A DNA stretch of 64,000 bases from Mycolicibacterium sp. CH28 (GCF_004745805.1 NZ_SRLQ01000023.1:1-64000); one strand, 5' to 3'; positions 43,041 through 50,894 are shown, numbered from the stretch's first letter. Program-made: numbers and translations. Notes: generated by a model not told the origin, from the letters alone.

Positions 43041-44138
43041 TCAGGCCGGGGTGTCGGCCAGCTCGCGCCCGATCTGCCGCAGCGCTGCGGTGGCTCCGCC
43101 GAGGGCAAACTCGACCTGCTTGGCGGTGAGGAAGTAGCGATGCACCGGGTGGTCCATGTCGATCCCGACCCCGCCGTGGACGTGCACGGTGGTGTGGGCG
43201 ACCCGGTGTCCGGCCTCGGCAGCCCAGTACGCCGCGGTGGCCACCTCGATATCGGCCGGCAGGTCCTCCGACAGCCGCCACGCGGCCTGCACGACTGCCA
43301 ACCGCAGACCCTTGACCTCGATGTAGTCGTCGGCCAGTCGCGCGGAGACCGCCTGGAAGCTGCCGATAGGGCGCTCGAACTGCTCACGGGTGCGGGCGTA
43401 CTCGGCGGTCAGCTCCAGTGCTCGTTCCAGGACACCGAGCTGGAATGCGCTGTACCCCAGACTCCTCTGCGTCGTCAGCCAGGCCAATACCTCGGCGTCG
43501 CCGACGATGCGGCCGGCGCCCACCTCGACACCGGCGAGGTCGATCTCGCCGGCGCTGCCCAGGCCGGTCGTCAGCAGCGGTGTCACGGACACCCCCGCAT
43601 CGCCGGCCGCAACCAGGAAGACCTTGGTGCCGGAGTCGGATTCGGCCGGCACCAGGAACGCGTCGGCGACCGGGCCGAACGCGACCTGGGTGCGGGTTCC
43701 GGTCAGCCGGAATCCGTCACCGGAGGCGGTGGCCTGCACCGGGCCCTGGCCCCACTCGCCGTCGAGGGCGACGGTCAGGATCTTCTCGCCTGCCACGGCC
43801 GGTGCCGCCCACTGCTGCTGCAACTCCGCGGAGCCGAAGCGGTCCAGCGCACCGGCGGCCAGCACCACCGACTCCAGATACGGCACCGCGGCCAGCTGGC
43901 GGCCCAGTGCGGTCAGGATGGCCGTCTGCTCCAGGACACCGAAACCGCCGCCACCCACCGACTCCGGGGCCGCGGTGCTCAGGATGTCGGCGTCGATCAG
44001 CTTGCGCCACAGCTCGGTGTCGAAGCGCTGATCGAGGCCGTCGAGCGCGCGCTGATGCTCCGGTGTGCACACCGCGTCGACAATGGTGCGGACCAAGCCC
44101 GAGAGATCGTCTGCTGCTTCTGTTCTGGTGAAATCCAT
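43041..44138 (-). CDS. fadE27: Acyl-CoA dehydrogenase subunit FadE27 (ChsE5)
   Basis: 365 residues, acyl-CoA dehydrogenase fold with ESVGGGGFGVLEQTAIL, LGVLERALELTAEYARTREQFERPIGSFQAV and HVHGGVGIDMDHPVHRYFL. In M. tuberculosis FadE26-FadE27 form an alpha2-beta2 heterotetramer (ChsE4-ChsE5) that oxidises 3-oxocholest-4-en-26-oyl-CoA in the first side-chain beta-oxidation cycle. The adjacent gene with 18 bases spacing encodes the partner. Shorter than FadE26, as expected. Confidence 0.92.
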   Translation of the reverse strand: MDFTRTEAADDLSGLVRTIVDAVCTPEHQRALDGLDQRFDTELWRKLIDADILSTAAPESVGGGGFGVLEQTAILTALGRQLAAVPYLESVVLAAGALDRFGSAELQQQWAAPAVAGEKILTVALDGEWGQGPVQATASGDGFRLTGTRTQVAFGPVADAFLVPAESDSGTKVFLVAAGDAGVSVTPLLTTGLGSAGEIDLAGVEVGAGRIVGDAEVLAWLTTQRSLGYSAFQLGVLERALELTAEYARTREQFERPIGSFQAVSARLADDYIEVKGLRLAVVQAAWRLSEDLPADIEVATAAYWAAEAGHRVAHTTVHVHGGVGIDMDHPVHRYFLTAKQVEFALGGATAALRQIGRELADTPA

Positions 44139-44156
44139 GTCAGTCCTCGTCTCAGG

Positions 44157-45341
44157 TCAGCGGTTGACTCGGGGCAGGCCCAGGGCCACCATGCCGATGA
44201 TGTCGCGCTGAATCTCGTTGGTGCCGCCACCGAAGGTCAGGATCAGCGCGGAGCGGTGCATCCGCTCGACCTTTCCGCGCAGTAGCACGCCGTGCGAATC
44301 CTGGCGCAGGGTCGCCGACGGGCCGAGGATCTCCATCAGCAGCCGATAGGCCTCGGTGGCCAGTTCGGTCCCGAACACCTTGGCGGCCGAGGCGTCGGCG
44401 GGGTTGAGGGTGCCGCTCTTGGCCGAGGCCAGCTCCCAGTTGATCAATTTGAGGTACTCGGCCTTGGCGTGCACGCGGGCGAGGTTGAGCTGCACCCATT
44501 CCGAGTCGATCAGCCGGTTGCCGCGGGCGTCCTTGGTGTTCTGGGCCCACTCGCGAACCTGGTTGAGCGCCAAGAAGATCGGCTGTGCGGACACCAGCGC
44601 GACGCGCTCGTGGTTGAGCTGGTTGGTGACCAGCTTCCAGCCGCCGTTCTCCTCGCCGACCCGGCTGCTCACCGGCACGCGCACATCCTGGTAGTAGGTG
44701 GCGCTGGTGCCGACTCCGGCCATCGTGTGTACCGGCGTCCAGGAGAAGCCTTCGGCGGAGGTCGGCACGATCAGCACCGAGATGCCGCGGTGCTTCTTGG
44801 CTTCGGAGTTGGTGCGCACGGCCAGCCAGACGTAGTCGGCGTACTGGATCAGGCTGGTCCACATCTTCTGGCCGTTGACCACGTAGTCGTCGCCGTCGCG
44901 CACCGCCGTGGTGCGAAGTGCCGCCAGATCGGTGCCGGCGCCCGGCTCGGAGTAACCGATCGCGAAGTGCAGGTCCCCGGCGGCGATCTTGGGCAGGAAG
45001 AAGTTCTTCTGCTCGTCGGTGCCGAACGCCATGATCGTCGGGGCGACGCTGTTGATCGTCAGGAACGGCACCGGCGCCCCGGCGATGGCGGCCTCGTCGG
45101 TGAAGATCAGCGAGTCCATCGGGGAGCGGTTCTGGCCGCCGTACTCGGTTGGCCAGTTCAGGGTCAGCCAGCCATCCTTGCCCATCTGGGACACGGTCTC
45201 GCGGTAGACGTTTCCGGTGCCGATCTCGCCCCCGGAGGTCGACATCAGCGCCTCCTGGCGCTCCGGGGTCATCAGCCTGCCGAAATAGGTCCGCAGCTCG
45301 CGGCGCAGCTCCTCTTGTTCAGGGGTGTAACTGATCCGCAT
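44157..45341 (-). CDS. fadE26: Acyl-CoA dehydrogenase subunit FadE26 (ChsE4)
   Basis: 394 residues. It has FAIGYSEPGAGTDLAALRTTA with the flavin-contacting Thr, QKMWTSLIQYADYVWLAVRT, and near the end ILTFGGGTNEIQRDIIGMVALGLPR, the ACAD C-terminal signature. Forms the heterotetramer with FadE27 for dehydrogenation of C26-CoA sterol thioesters. First gene of its operon; ATG 45341 lies 56 bases from a KstR box shared with fdxD. Confidence 0.92.
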   Translation of the reverse strand: MRISYTPEQEELRRELRTYFGRLMTPERQEALMSTSGGEIGTGNVYRETVSQMGKDGWLTLNWPTEYGGQNRSPMDSLIFTDEAAIAGAPVPFLTINSVAPTIMAFGTDEQKNFFLPKIAAGDLHFAIGYSEPGAGTDLAALRTTAVRDGDDYVVNGQKMWTSLIQYADYVWLAVRTNSEAKKHRGISVLIVPTSAEGFSWTPVHTMAGVGTSATYYQDVRVPVSSRVGEENGGWKLVTNQLNHERVALVSAQPIFLALNQVREWAQNTKDARGNRLIDSEWVQLNLARVHAKAEYLKLINWELASAKSGTLNPADASAAKVFGTELATEAYRLLMEILGPSATLRQDSHGVLLRGKVERMHRSALILTFGGGTNEIQRDIIGMVALGLPRVNR

Positions 45342-45397
45342 GAGCCCGAGTCCTTCGCTGAGTTGCTGGTGGCCGGCGACCCGCCGACACTCCTGGT

Positions 45398-45411
45398 TGT
45401 AACACGTTCTA
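45398..45411. promoter_or_regulatory. KstR operator between fadE26 and fdxD
   Basis: TGTAACACGTTCTA, identical to the fadD19 site, 56 bases from the fadE26 start and 106 bases from the fdxD start. Confidence 0.85.
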
Positions 45412-45478
45412 GTCTTGGGGTCCAGCGCCCGTTCAGGCCGGGTACCGATCGGTCTGGTCGTATGGTGGTGCTGCGAGC

Positions 45479-45497
45479 GGCCCCGGATGTCGGGGCC
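45479..45497 (+). promoter_or_regulatory. GC hairpin in the fdxD leader
   Basis: GGCCCCG and CGGGGCC form a perfect 7-bp stem with loop GATGT, ending 10 bases before the AAGGAGGT ribosome-binding site of fdxD. It lies between the KstR box and the start, so it could be an attenuator or mRNA-stabilising element; no ligand is suggested. Confidence 0.35.
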
Positions 45498-45517
45498 TGT
45501 CGGGCAAGGAGGTTGTC

Positions 45518-45709
45518 ATGCGCGTCGAAGTCGACCGTGATCGCTGTGAAGGTAACGCTGTCTGTGTGGGAATCGCGCCGGACCTGTTCGAACTCGACGA
45601 TGAGGACTATGTCGTCGTGACGAAGGACCCGATCCCCGCGGACGAGGAGGCGCTGGCCGAGCAGGCCATCGCCGAATGCCCCCGCGCGGCCCTGACCCGC
45701 CGAGACTGA
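45518..45709 (+). CDS. fdxD: Small 3Fe-4S-type ferredoxin FdxD
   Basis: 63 residues, the length of Rv3503c. Cys10, Cys16 and Cys55 in RCEGNAVCVG and AECPRAAL provide the cluster; the residue at the usual second-Cys place is Asn/Ala, as in P450-associated 3Fe-4S ferredoxins. It would carry electrons to the P450s of the sterol locus, here CYP142 as the visible candidate. AAGGAGGT precedes ATG 45518. It is followed by the dehydrogenase gene after 24 bases. Confidence 0.9.
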   Translation: MRVEVDRDRCEGNAVCVGIAPDLFELDDEDYVVVTKDPIPADEEALAEQAIAECPRAALTRRD

Positions 45710-45733
45710 CCGAGGACTAGAGGTATTCGTAAG

Positions 45734-46648
45734 TTGACTGCACATGACTTGTCTGACGAACTGACCGACCTGTCCGGACGCGTCGCGGTGGTGACCGGTG
45801 CCGCCGCGGGCCTGGGCCGCGCCGAGGCCATCGGACTGGCCCGATCCGGGGCGACCGTCGTCGTCAACGACATGGCCAAGGCGCTGGATTCCTCCGACGT
45901 TCTCGACGAGATCAGCGCCGTGGGTTCCAAGGGCGTCGCGGTCGCTGGCGACATCAGCCAGCGCTCGACCGCCGACGAGCTGGTGGCCTGCGCCGACGGG
46001 CTGGGCGGGCTGAACATCGTGGTGAACAACGCTGGTATCACCCGCGACCGGATGCTGTTCAACATGACCGACGAGGACTGGGACGCGGTCATCGCGGTAC
46101 ATCTGCGGGGGCATTTCCTGCTGACCCGCAACGCCGCGACCTACTGGCGCAACAAGGCCAAGGATAACGGCGGATCGGTCTATGGCCGGATCATCAACAC
46201 CTCCTCGGAGGCCGGGTTGTCCGGCCCGGTCGGGCAGGCCAACTACGGTGCCGCCAAGGCCGGCATCACGGCGCTGACGCTCACCGCGTCGCGTGCGCTC
46301 GGGCGCTACGGTGTGCGGGCCAACGTGATCTGCCCGCGGGCGCGCACGGCGATGACCGCCGACGTGTTCGGTGCGCCCCCCGAGGGTGAGATCGACCCCC
46401 TGTCACCCGATCACGTGGTCACCCTGGTGCGCTTCCTGGCCTCGCCGGCGTCGGACAAAGTCAGCGGTCAGGTCTTCGTGGTCTACGGTCCGACCGTCAC
46501 CCTGGTGGCGGCTCCGACGGCTGAGCACCGGTTTCACGCCGACGGATCGGCCTGGGACCCCGCGGCTTTGAGCTCCTCCATGCAGGACTACTTCGCCGAT
46601 CGTGATCCCGAACGCACGTTCGGGGTGATGGGCCTGATGGGCGACTGA
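45734..46648 (+). CDS. Steroid side-chain 3-hydroxyacyl-CoA dehydrogenase (Hsd4A/ChsB1, Rv3502c-like)
   Basis: 304 residues from TTG 45734. SDR core: VVTGAAAGLGRAEAIGLAR, IVVNNAGITRDRMLFNMT, Ser in INTSSEAGLSG and Tyr/Lys in NYGAAKAGITAL, then VICPRARTAMT. Related to the dehydrogenase part of peroxisomal MFE-2/17-beta-HSD4. It oxidises the 3-hydroxyacyl-CoA of the sterol side chain; the Mycolicibacterium name is Hsd4A. Last gene of the fdxD transcript. In M. tuberculosis the mce4 operon follows it; here otsA lies tail-to-tail 22 bases away. Confidence 0.88.
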   Translation: MTAHDLSDELTDLSGRVAVVTGAAAGLGRAEAIGLARSGATVVVNDMAKALDSSDVLDEISAVGSKGVAVAGDISQRSTADELVACADGLGGLNIVVNNAGITRDRMLFNMTDEDWDAVIAVHLRGHFLLTRNAATYWRNKAKDNGGSVYGRIINTSSEAGLSGPVGQANYGAAKAGITALTLTASRALGRYGVRANVICPRARTAMTADVFGAPPEGEIDPLSPDHVVTLVRFLASPASDKVSGQVFVVYGPTVTLVAAPTAEHRFHADGSAWDPAALSSSMQDYFADRDPERTFGVMGLMGD

Positions 46649-46673
46649 GCCCGGTCACGGGGCCGTGCGCTCA
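46646..46673. terminator. Imperfect stem between convergent hsd4A-like and otsA genes
   Basis: TGAGC and GCTCA close an interrupted stem with an inner CGG/CCG, overlapping both stop codons. It could act as a bidirectional terminator; the internal mismatches make this uncertain. Confidence 0.33.
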
Positions 46674-48128
46674 GCCGGCCTGTTCGGCCTTGGTGTCGGC
46701 AAGAGCGTCCAGGAACGACCGCGCCCAGCGGTCGACATCGTGGGCGAGGACCTGGCGGCGCAGTGCCCGCATCCGGCGGCGGCCCTCCTCGGGCGTCTGG
46801 TTCAGCGCGGCCTCGATGGTGTCCTTGACACCCTCCAGATCGTGCGGGTTGGTCAGGTAGGCCTGTCGCAGTTCAGCTGCGGCCCCGGTGAATTCGCTGA
46901 GCACCAGGGCGCCGCCCAGGTCGCTTCGGCAGGCGACATACTCCTTGGCCACCAGGTTCATCCCGTCGCGCAGCGGCGTTACCAGCATGACGTCGGCCGC
47001 CACGAAGAACGCGATCAACTCATCGCGCGGCACCGGCCGGTGCAGGTAATGCACCACGGGATGGCCGACCTCGCCATATTCGCCGTTGATGTGACCGACC
47101 TGCTGCTCGACGTCGTTGCGAAGGATGCGGTAGCTCTCCACCCGTTCCCGGCTGGGGGTCGCCAGTTGCACCAGGACGGTGTCGTCGCGTTTGGCGCGAC
47201 CCTCGGCGACCAACTCCGAAAAAGCTCTGAGCCGAACGTCGATGCCCTTGGTGTAGTCGAGCCGGTCGACACCGAGCAGGATCTTGCGGGGGCTGCCGAG
47301 CTCGGCGCGGATCTCCTTGGCGCGGCGCCGGATTCCACGGTTACGCGCCGTACGGTCCAGGTCTGCGGAGTCGATCGAGATGGGGAACGCGCCGACCTTC
47401 ACGGTGCGGACGCCCAGCTGCACCTCGCCGAAGCGGGACCGCACACCAACCGAGGCACGCGAGGTATTGGCGCCGACGAGTCGGCGGGAGAGGAAGAGGA
47501 AGTTCTGCGCGCCACCGGGCAGGTGAAATCCGACCAGATCGGCACCCAGCAGACCCTCGATGATCTCGGTGCGCCACGGCAACTGCATGAACAGCTCCAC
47601 CGGCGGGAACGGGATGTGCAGGAAGAACCCGATCGTCAGGTCCGGCCGCAGCATTCGCAGCATCTTCGGAACCAGCTGCAGTTGGTAGTCCTGCACCCAG
47701 ACGGTCGCGCCCTCGGCCGCAGCGCGGGAGGTGGCCTCGGCGAAGCGTCGATTGACGTCGACGTAGCGATCCCACCATTCGCGGTGGTATTCCGGCTTGA
47801 CGATCACATCGTGGTACAGCGGCCACAGCGTGGCGTTGGAGAAGCCCTCGTAGTATTCGGCGACGTCCTCGGCGGACAGCCGCACTGGGAAGAGTTGTAG
47901 ATCCTCTTCGGCGATCGGCTCCTCCGGGCCGTCGACCACACCCGGCCAGCCGATCCAGGCGCCGCGCTGGCGCCGCAGCAATGGCTCCAGGGCGGTGACG
48001 AGCCCACCAGGGCTGCGCTTCCAGGAGACGGTGCCGTCGGGCAGCCGCTCCATGTCGATCGGCAGCCGGTTGGCGACCACCACGAAGTCAGAATTTCCGG
48101 AGTGGGCGGGTTTCCGGTCTCCGGACAC
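46671..48128 (-). CDS. otsA: Trehalose-6-phosphate synthase
   Basis: 485 residues from GTG 48128. GT20 family: VVVANRLPIDMERL at the start, WIGWPGV, VWVQDYQLQLVPKML, FFLHIPFPPVELF, LLGVDRLDYTKGIDVRLRAF with the nucleotide-sugar-binding Arg and Lys, and TPLRDGMNLVAKEYVACR. It condenses UDP-glucose (or ADP-glucose) with glucose-6-phosphate to trehalose-6-phosphate. Three bases separate it from the small Rv3489-like gene. It marks the end of the sterol block. Confidence 0.95.
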   Translation of the reverse strand: MSGDRKPAHSGNSDFVVVANRLPIDMERLPDGTVSWKRSPGGLVTALEPLLRRQRGAWIGWPGVVDGPEEPIAEEDLQLFPVRLSAEDVAEYYEGFSNATLWPLYHDVIVKPEYHREWWDRYVDVNRRFAEATSRAAAEGATVWVQDYQLQLVPKMLRMLRPDLTIGFFLHIPFPPVELFMQLPWRTEIIEGLLGADLVGFHLPGGAQNFLFLSRRLVGANTSRASVGVRSRFGEVQLGVRTVKVGAFPISIDSADLDRTARNRGIRRRAKEIRAELGSPRKILLGVDRLDYTKGIDVRLRAFSELVAEGRAKRDDTVLVQLATPSRERVESYRILRNDVEQQVGHINGEYGEVGHPVVHYLHRPVPRDELIAFFVAADVMLVTPLRDGMNLVAKEYVACRSDLGGALVLSEFTGAAAELRQAYLTNPHDLEGVKDTIEAALNQTPEEGRRRMRALRRQVLAHDVDRWARSFLDALADTKAEQAG

Positions 48129-48131
48129 CGC

Positions 48132-48296
48132 CTACGCCTCGAGCTTTGAGGGTCCAATACCAAGCATCGACAAGAAGACCCGGCACTCGTCGGCGTCGGT
48201 GGCATAGGCGGCGACGACCCGACGGGCCTGGCGCGCCGTGCTGTCGGCCAGCGGCTCCACGTCGTCGATATCCGCAGGGTTTGATTTTGCAGGCAT
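48132..48296 (-). CDS. 54-residue conserved protein upstream of otsA (Rv3489-like)
   Basis: A 54-residue acidic protein: MPAKSNPADIDDVEPLADST at the start, then ARQARRVVAAYATDADECRV and FLSMLGIGPSKLEA at the end. No signal peptide or membrane helix. It ends three bases before the otsA GTG, so translation is probably coupled. M. tuberculosis has a 54-residue gene (Rv3489) in the same place. Helical throughout; a regulator of OtsA is possible but unsupported. Confidence 0.75.
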   Translation of the reverse strand: MPAKSNPADIDDVEPLADSTARQARRVVAAYATDADECRVFLSMLGIGPSKLEA

Positions 48297-48303
48297 GTCC
48301 CAA

Positions 48304-48315
48304 CCTTAGCTAAGG
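48304..48315. promoter_or_regulatory. 12-bp perfect palindrome upstream of the Rv3489-like gene
   Basis: CCTTAGCTAAGG lies seven bases before the start codon of the 54-residue gene and 12 bases after the stop of the secreted-protein gene. It may be an operator or part of a short mRNA stem; no regulator is indicated. Confidence 0.3.
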
Positions 48316-48327
48316 GTCAAAAACTCA

Positions 48328-48771
48328 CTACGGGCTCGACGAAATCGTCGACTTCGGCTGGACAGCGGCCTCGCCCTGACTGGCTTCGTAGCAGGCGGCC
48401 GATTCCCAGTAGCCCGTGCAGGGGTACCCGTTGATGTTCGGCACCATGTCGGCCGCGATCCCGGTCTCCGCGGTGGAGGTGATGTCTTGGGTGGTACGCG
48501 GCTGGAACTCGTCGGTCGCCTGGTCGCCCTGGGTGGTGGCGATCGGGGTCATCGTCGGCACGCAATTACCCGTCGAGGCATCCAGCGATTCGCCCGACTG
48601 GCAGCCACCCGAGCCACTGGGCTGTGCGGCCACCGGCGCGGGTGCCGGCACCGGCTCGGGTGCCGGTATTGCGCCTTCGCCCTCGGCATGTGCCACCGGA
48701 GCTGCGGCGACCGCGAGCGCGAAGACGCCCGCGGTCATCAGCTTGGCTGCCCAACTGGAGTGGATCGGCAT
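48328..48771 (-). CDS. Small secreted protein, paralogue A of a triplet ending in SSSP
   Basis: 147 residues with a Sec signal peptide (KLMTAGVFALAVAAAPVAHA, cleavage near residue 30). A Pro/Ala-rich stretch (PAPEPVPAPAPVAAQP) follows, then a disulfide-type pair GCQSGESLDASTGNCVP, a Thr-rich linker, and a C-terminal pair PCTGYWESAACYEAS ending KSTISSSP. The layout matches the two genes upstream, with the middle more diverged. No function known to me. Third and last of three same-strand paralogues; 27 bases behind the second. Confidence 0.75.
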   Translation of the reverse strand: MPIHSSWAAKLMTAGVFALAVAAAPVAHAEGEGAIPAPEPVPAPAPVAAQPSGSGGCQSGESLDASTGNCVPTMTPIATTQGDQATDEFQPRTTQDITSTAETGIAADMVPNINGYPCTGYWESAACYEASQGEAAVQPKSTISSSP

Positions 48772-48798
48772 CGTTGCCCTCCTGGTCTGGACCGCTGT

Positions 48799-49182
48799 CT
48801 ACGGGCTGGACGAGAGGCTGGAGTGCGGCTCGACCGCGGGGACCTGGTTTTCTTGCAGGCCGATGCACTGACCGGTGTTGGCCCCGGTGCACGGAATGCC
48901 CTGAACCTCGGGAAGGCTGCTGGAGTCACCGGGAGTGGAGAACGTCGTGGTCCCACTACCGCTCGTCGTGGGGTAGTTGCCACCCGGCACATTTGGCGCC
49001 AGCTCCGGTGTGCAGTCCCCCGTGTAGATGTCCTCGAGCTCACCGGCCGGGCAGGCCATGGCCGGTCCAGCCGGTGCACCCGACGGCCCCGCGAGGTATG
49101 CCACTGCGGGAGCGGCTGCGATCGCGATGCTGAATCCACCTGCGAGGAGGATGCGTCGGCCGACTGAGGGGGAAATCGTCAT
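48799..49182 (-). CDS. Small secreted protein, paralogue B of the triplet
   Basis: 127 residues. Signal peptide MTISPSVGRRILLAGGFSIA running into AAAPAVAYLAG. The mature part has CPAGELEDIYTGDCTP, a Gly/Ser/Thr-rich linker, then STPGDSSSLPEVQGIPCTGA and NTGQCIGLQENQVPAVEPHS before SLSSSP. The last ~45 residues are nearly identical to paralogue C, which argues for recent duplication or gene conversion. Four cysteines suggest two disulfides outside the cell. Proteins of this type are sometimes labelled Ibp1-like in mycobacterial annotations, from loose memory. Confidence 0.75.
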   Translation of the reverse strand: MTISPSVGRRILLAGGFSIAIAAAPAVAYLAGPSGAPAGPAMACPAGELEDIYTGDCTPELAPNVPGGNYPTTSGSGTTTFSTPGDSSSLPEVQGIPCTGANTGQCIGLQENQVPAVEPHSSLSSSP

Positions 49183-49233
49183 ACTTCACACTTCCTTGAG
49201 AAGTCGACGGAGTTCCGAAGTCGGCCCTCCGCT

Positions 49234-49584
49234 CTAGGGACTGGACGAGATGGTCGAGTGGGGTTCTACGACCGGAGCCTGCTGCTCTTCCTGCAATCCT
49301 ATGCACTGACCGGTGTTTGCGCCTGTGCAAGGTATCCCCTGAACTTCTGGCAGGCTGTTGGCGTCGCCGGGTGTCGAGAAACTGACCTCACCGGGAGGGG
49401 TGCCCTCGGGTAGCGCCTCGCACGCGCCGGTCGCCGGATTGGCGGTCTGGCCGGCGGGGCATTCGGCGACGGCGGGTCCGGCCGCCGGAACGGCCAGAGC
49501 GGCCATCAGGGGTGCCGCCGCGACGGCGAGGGCGAAGCTTCCGGCTAGGGCCATGCGCTGCGCTGAATTCTTCAATTTGGCCAT
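49234..49584 (-). CDS. Small secreted protein, paralogue C of the triplet
   Basis: 116 residues, first gene of the leftward triplet. Signal peptide MAKLKNSAQRMALAGSFALA then AAAPLMAALAV; mature start around AGPAVAE. CPAGQTANPATGACE is the first Cys pair, PCTGANTGQCIGLQEEQQ the second, and the tail is VEPHSTISSSP. It is the most compact form of the family. About 480 bases without a gene lie upstream and should hold its promoter. Confidence 0.76.
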   Translation of the reverse strand: MAKLKNSAQRMALAGSFALAVAAAPLMAALAVPAAGPAVAECPAGQTANPATGACEALPEGTPPGEVSFSTPGDANSLPEVQGIPCTGANTGQCIGLQEEQQAPVVEPHSTISSSP

Positions 49585-50063
49585 GATCGTGCTCTCTTGT
49601 TGTTTGCCGAGCGGCTGTGTGAGAGCAGTGTATTGCCGCCCTCCGCATCCCGCAGTTGTTCGGCCGTTATATCGGCAGCCCGCACCGTATCGTTACACCA
49701 GGGTCAATATAGTTTTCGGGGAGATTCCCGGCCCCACTTCCTCGCCACGGTCACGGCGTGACCACTGTCTACGCTCGGAATCGGGACAACGCCGGTAGGT
49801 GCAAGGCGGCGACCCGCAATTGCATTTGTCACCGCAATACCGGGCCCGTGCAGTGCGGGCGGTCGCCCTGGTGGACGTCGCCGATCGAGGCGCCGTTTTT
49901 CATTGCCAGATGTTCGCTGACGGTGATTGCAAAGCGCGGTGCGCGGACTTTCTCCCCATCCGCGGACGGTGGCCTGGCGCTGACCGGGACGGACGCTATG
50001 CGACGCCGCCGCCTCGTGGTTCTATACGTAGAACCTGTTCCAGTTTTGCGTGAGGAGTGCGGC
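49585..50063. other. Gene-free interval (479 bases) between the secreted triplet and the SDR
   Basis: It holds the promoter region of the leftward triplet and, at its right end, the KstR box and ribosome-binding site of the SDR gene. An open frame continuous with the SDR runs from 49758, but its product does not look like an SDR extension and is interrupted in logic by the operator. I see no other gene, RNA or hairpin that I can support. Confidence 0.6.
50029..50042. promoter_or_regulatory. KstR operator upstream of the SDR gene
   Basis: TAGAACCTGTTCCA fits TnnAACnnGTTnnA and ends 21 bases before the GTG at 50064. It is the least symmetric of the sites listed here. Confidence 0.75.
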
Positions 50064-50894
50064 GTGCAGCTCTCGTTCGAGGATCGGACGTACCTGATCA
50101 CCGGCGGTGGTAGCGGTATCGGCAAGGGGGTGGCAGAGGGCCTGGCCAAGGCTGGCGCCAACGTGATGATCGTCGGGCGCAACGCCGATCGGCTCGCCGC
50201 GACCGCCGATGAGATCAATGCCGCCGCGCCGGCGGGCCACGTCAACTATGAGCCCGCCGACGTCGTCAACGAGGACCAGATCGCTGCGGTCATCGAGGCG
50301 GCCACGGCGTGGAACGGGCGGCTCCACGGTGTGGTGCACTGCGCCGGCGGTTCCCAGACCATCGGTCCGGTCACCCAGATGGACTCCGAGGCGTGGCGCG
50401 CCACCGTTGACCTCAACATCAACGGCTCGATGTACGTGCTCAAGCATTCGGCCCGGGAGATGGTGCGGGGCGGCGGCGGATCATTCGTCGGAATCTCCTC
50501 GATTGCCTCCAGCAACACCCACCGCTGGTTCGGGCCGTACGGCGTCACCAAGGCCGGACTCGACCACCTCATCAAGCTGGCCGCCGACGAACTGGGACCG
50601 TCTTGGGTGCGGGTCAACGGCATCCGACCCGGATTGATCCGCACTGAGCTCGTCCAGATGGTCCTCGACTCGCCGGAGATCAGCGGGGATTACCGGGAGT
50701 GCACACCGCTGCCGCGTCCCGGCGAGGTCGCCGACGTCGCCAACACGGCGATGTTCCTACTCAGTGATGCCGCCGAGTGGATCACCGGGCAGATCATCGG
50801 GGTCGACGGCGGGCAGAACCTGCGTCGCGGTCCGGATTACTCGGCGATGCTCGAACCCGCTTTCGGTGCCGACGGCCTACGCGGAGTCGTCTGA
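50064..50894 (+). CDS. Short-chain dehydrogenase/reductase under a KstR box (Rv3485c-like position)
   Basis: 276 residues from GTG 50064, chosen because GAGGAG lies seven bases upstream and the SDR fold begins at once. Core motifs: LITGGGSGIGKGVAEGLAKAG, GVVHCAGGSQTIGP (CAG for the usual NAG), Ser in GISSIASSN, Tyr/Lys in YGVTKAGLDHL, and ITGQIIGVDGGQNLRRG. It is probably sterol-induced. Synteny with otsA on one side and a CpsA-type gene on the other matches Rv3485c. Its end overlaps the convergent gene by 18 bases. Confidence 0.85.
   Translation: MQLSFEDRTYLITGGGSGIGKGVAEGLAKAGANVMIVGRNADRLAATADEINAAAPAGHVNYEPADVVNEDQIAAVIEAATAWNGRLHGVVHCAGGSQTIGPVTQMDSEAWRATVDLNINGSMYVLKHSAREMVRGGGGSFVGISSIASSNTHRWFGPYGVTKAGLDHLIKLAADELGPSWVRVNGIRPGLIRTELVQMVLDSPEISGDYRECTPLPRPGEVADVANTAMFLLSDAAEWITGQIIGVDGGQNLRRGPDYSAMLEPAFGADGLRGVV

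Noticed and set aside
42959..44285. Long plus-strand frames opposite fadE27
   Set aside because: FadE27 has the expected acyl-CoA dehydrogenase motifs and operon spacing; the plus-strand products have no domain.
49758..50063. N-terminal extension of the SDR
   Set aside because: The open frame continues upstream but crosses the KstR box, and the SDR fold and ribosome-binding site fit GTG 50064.
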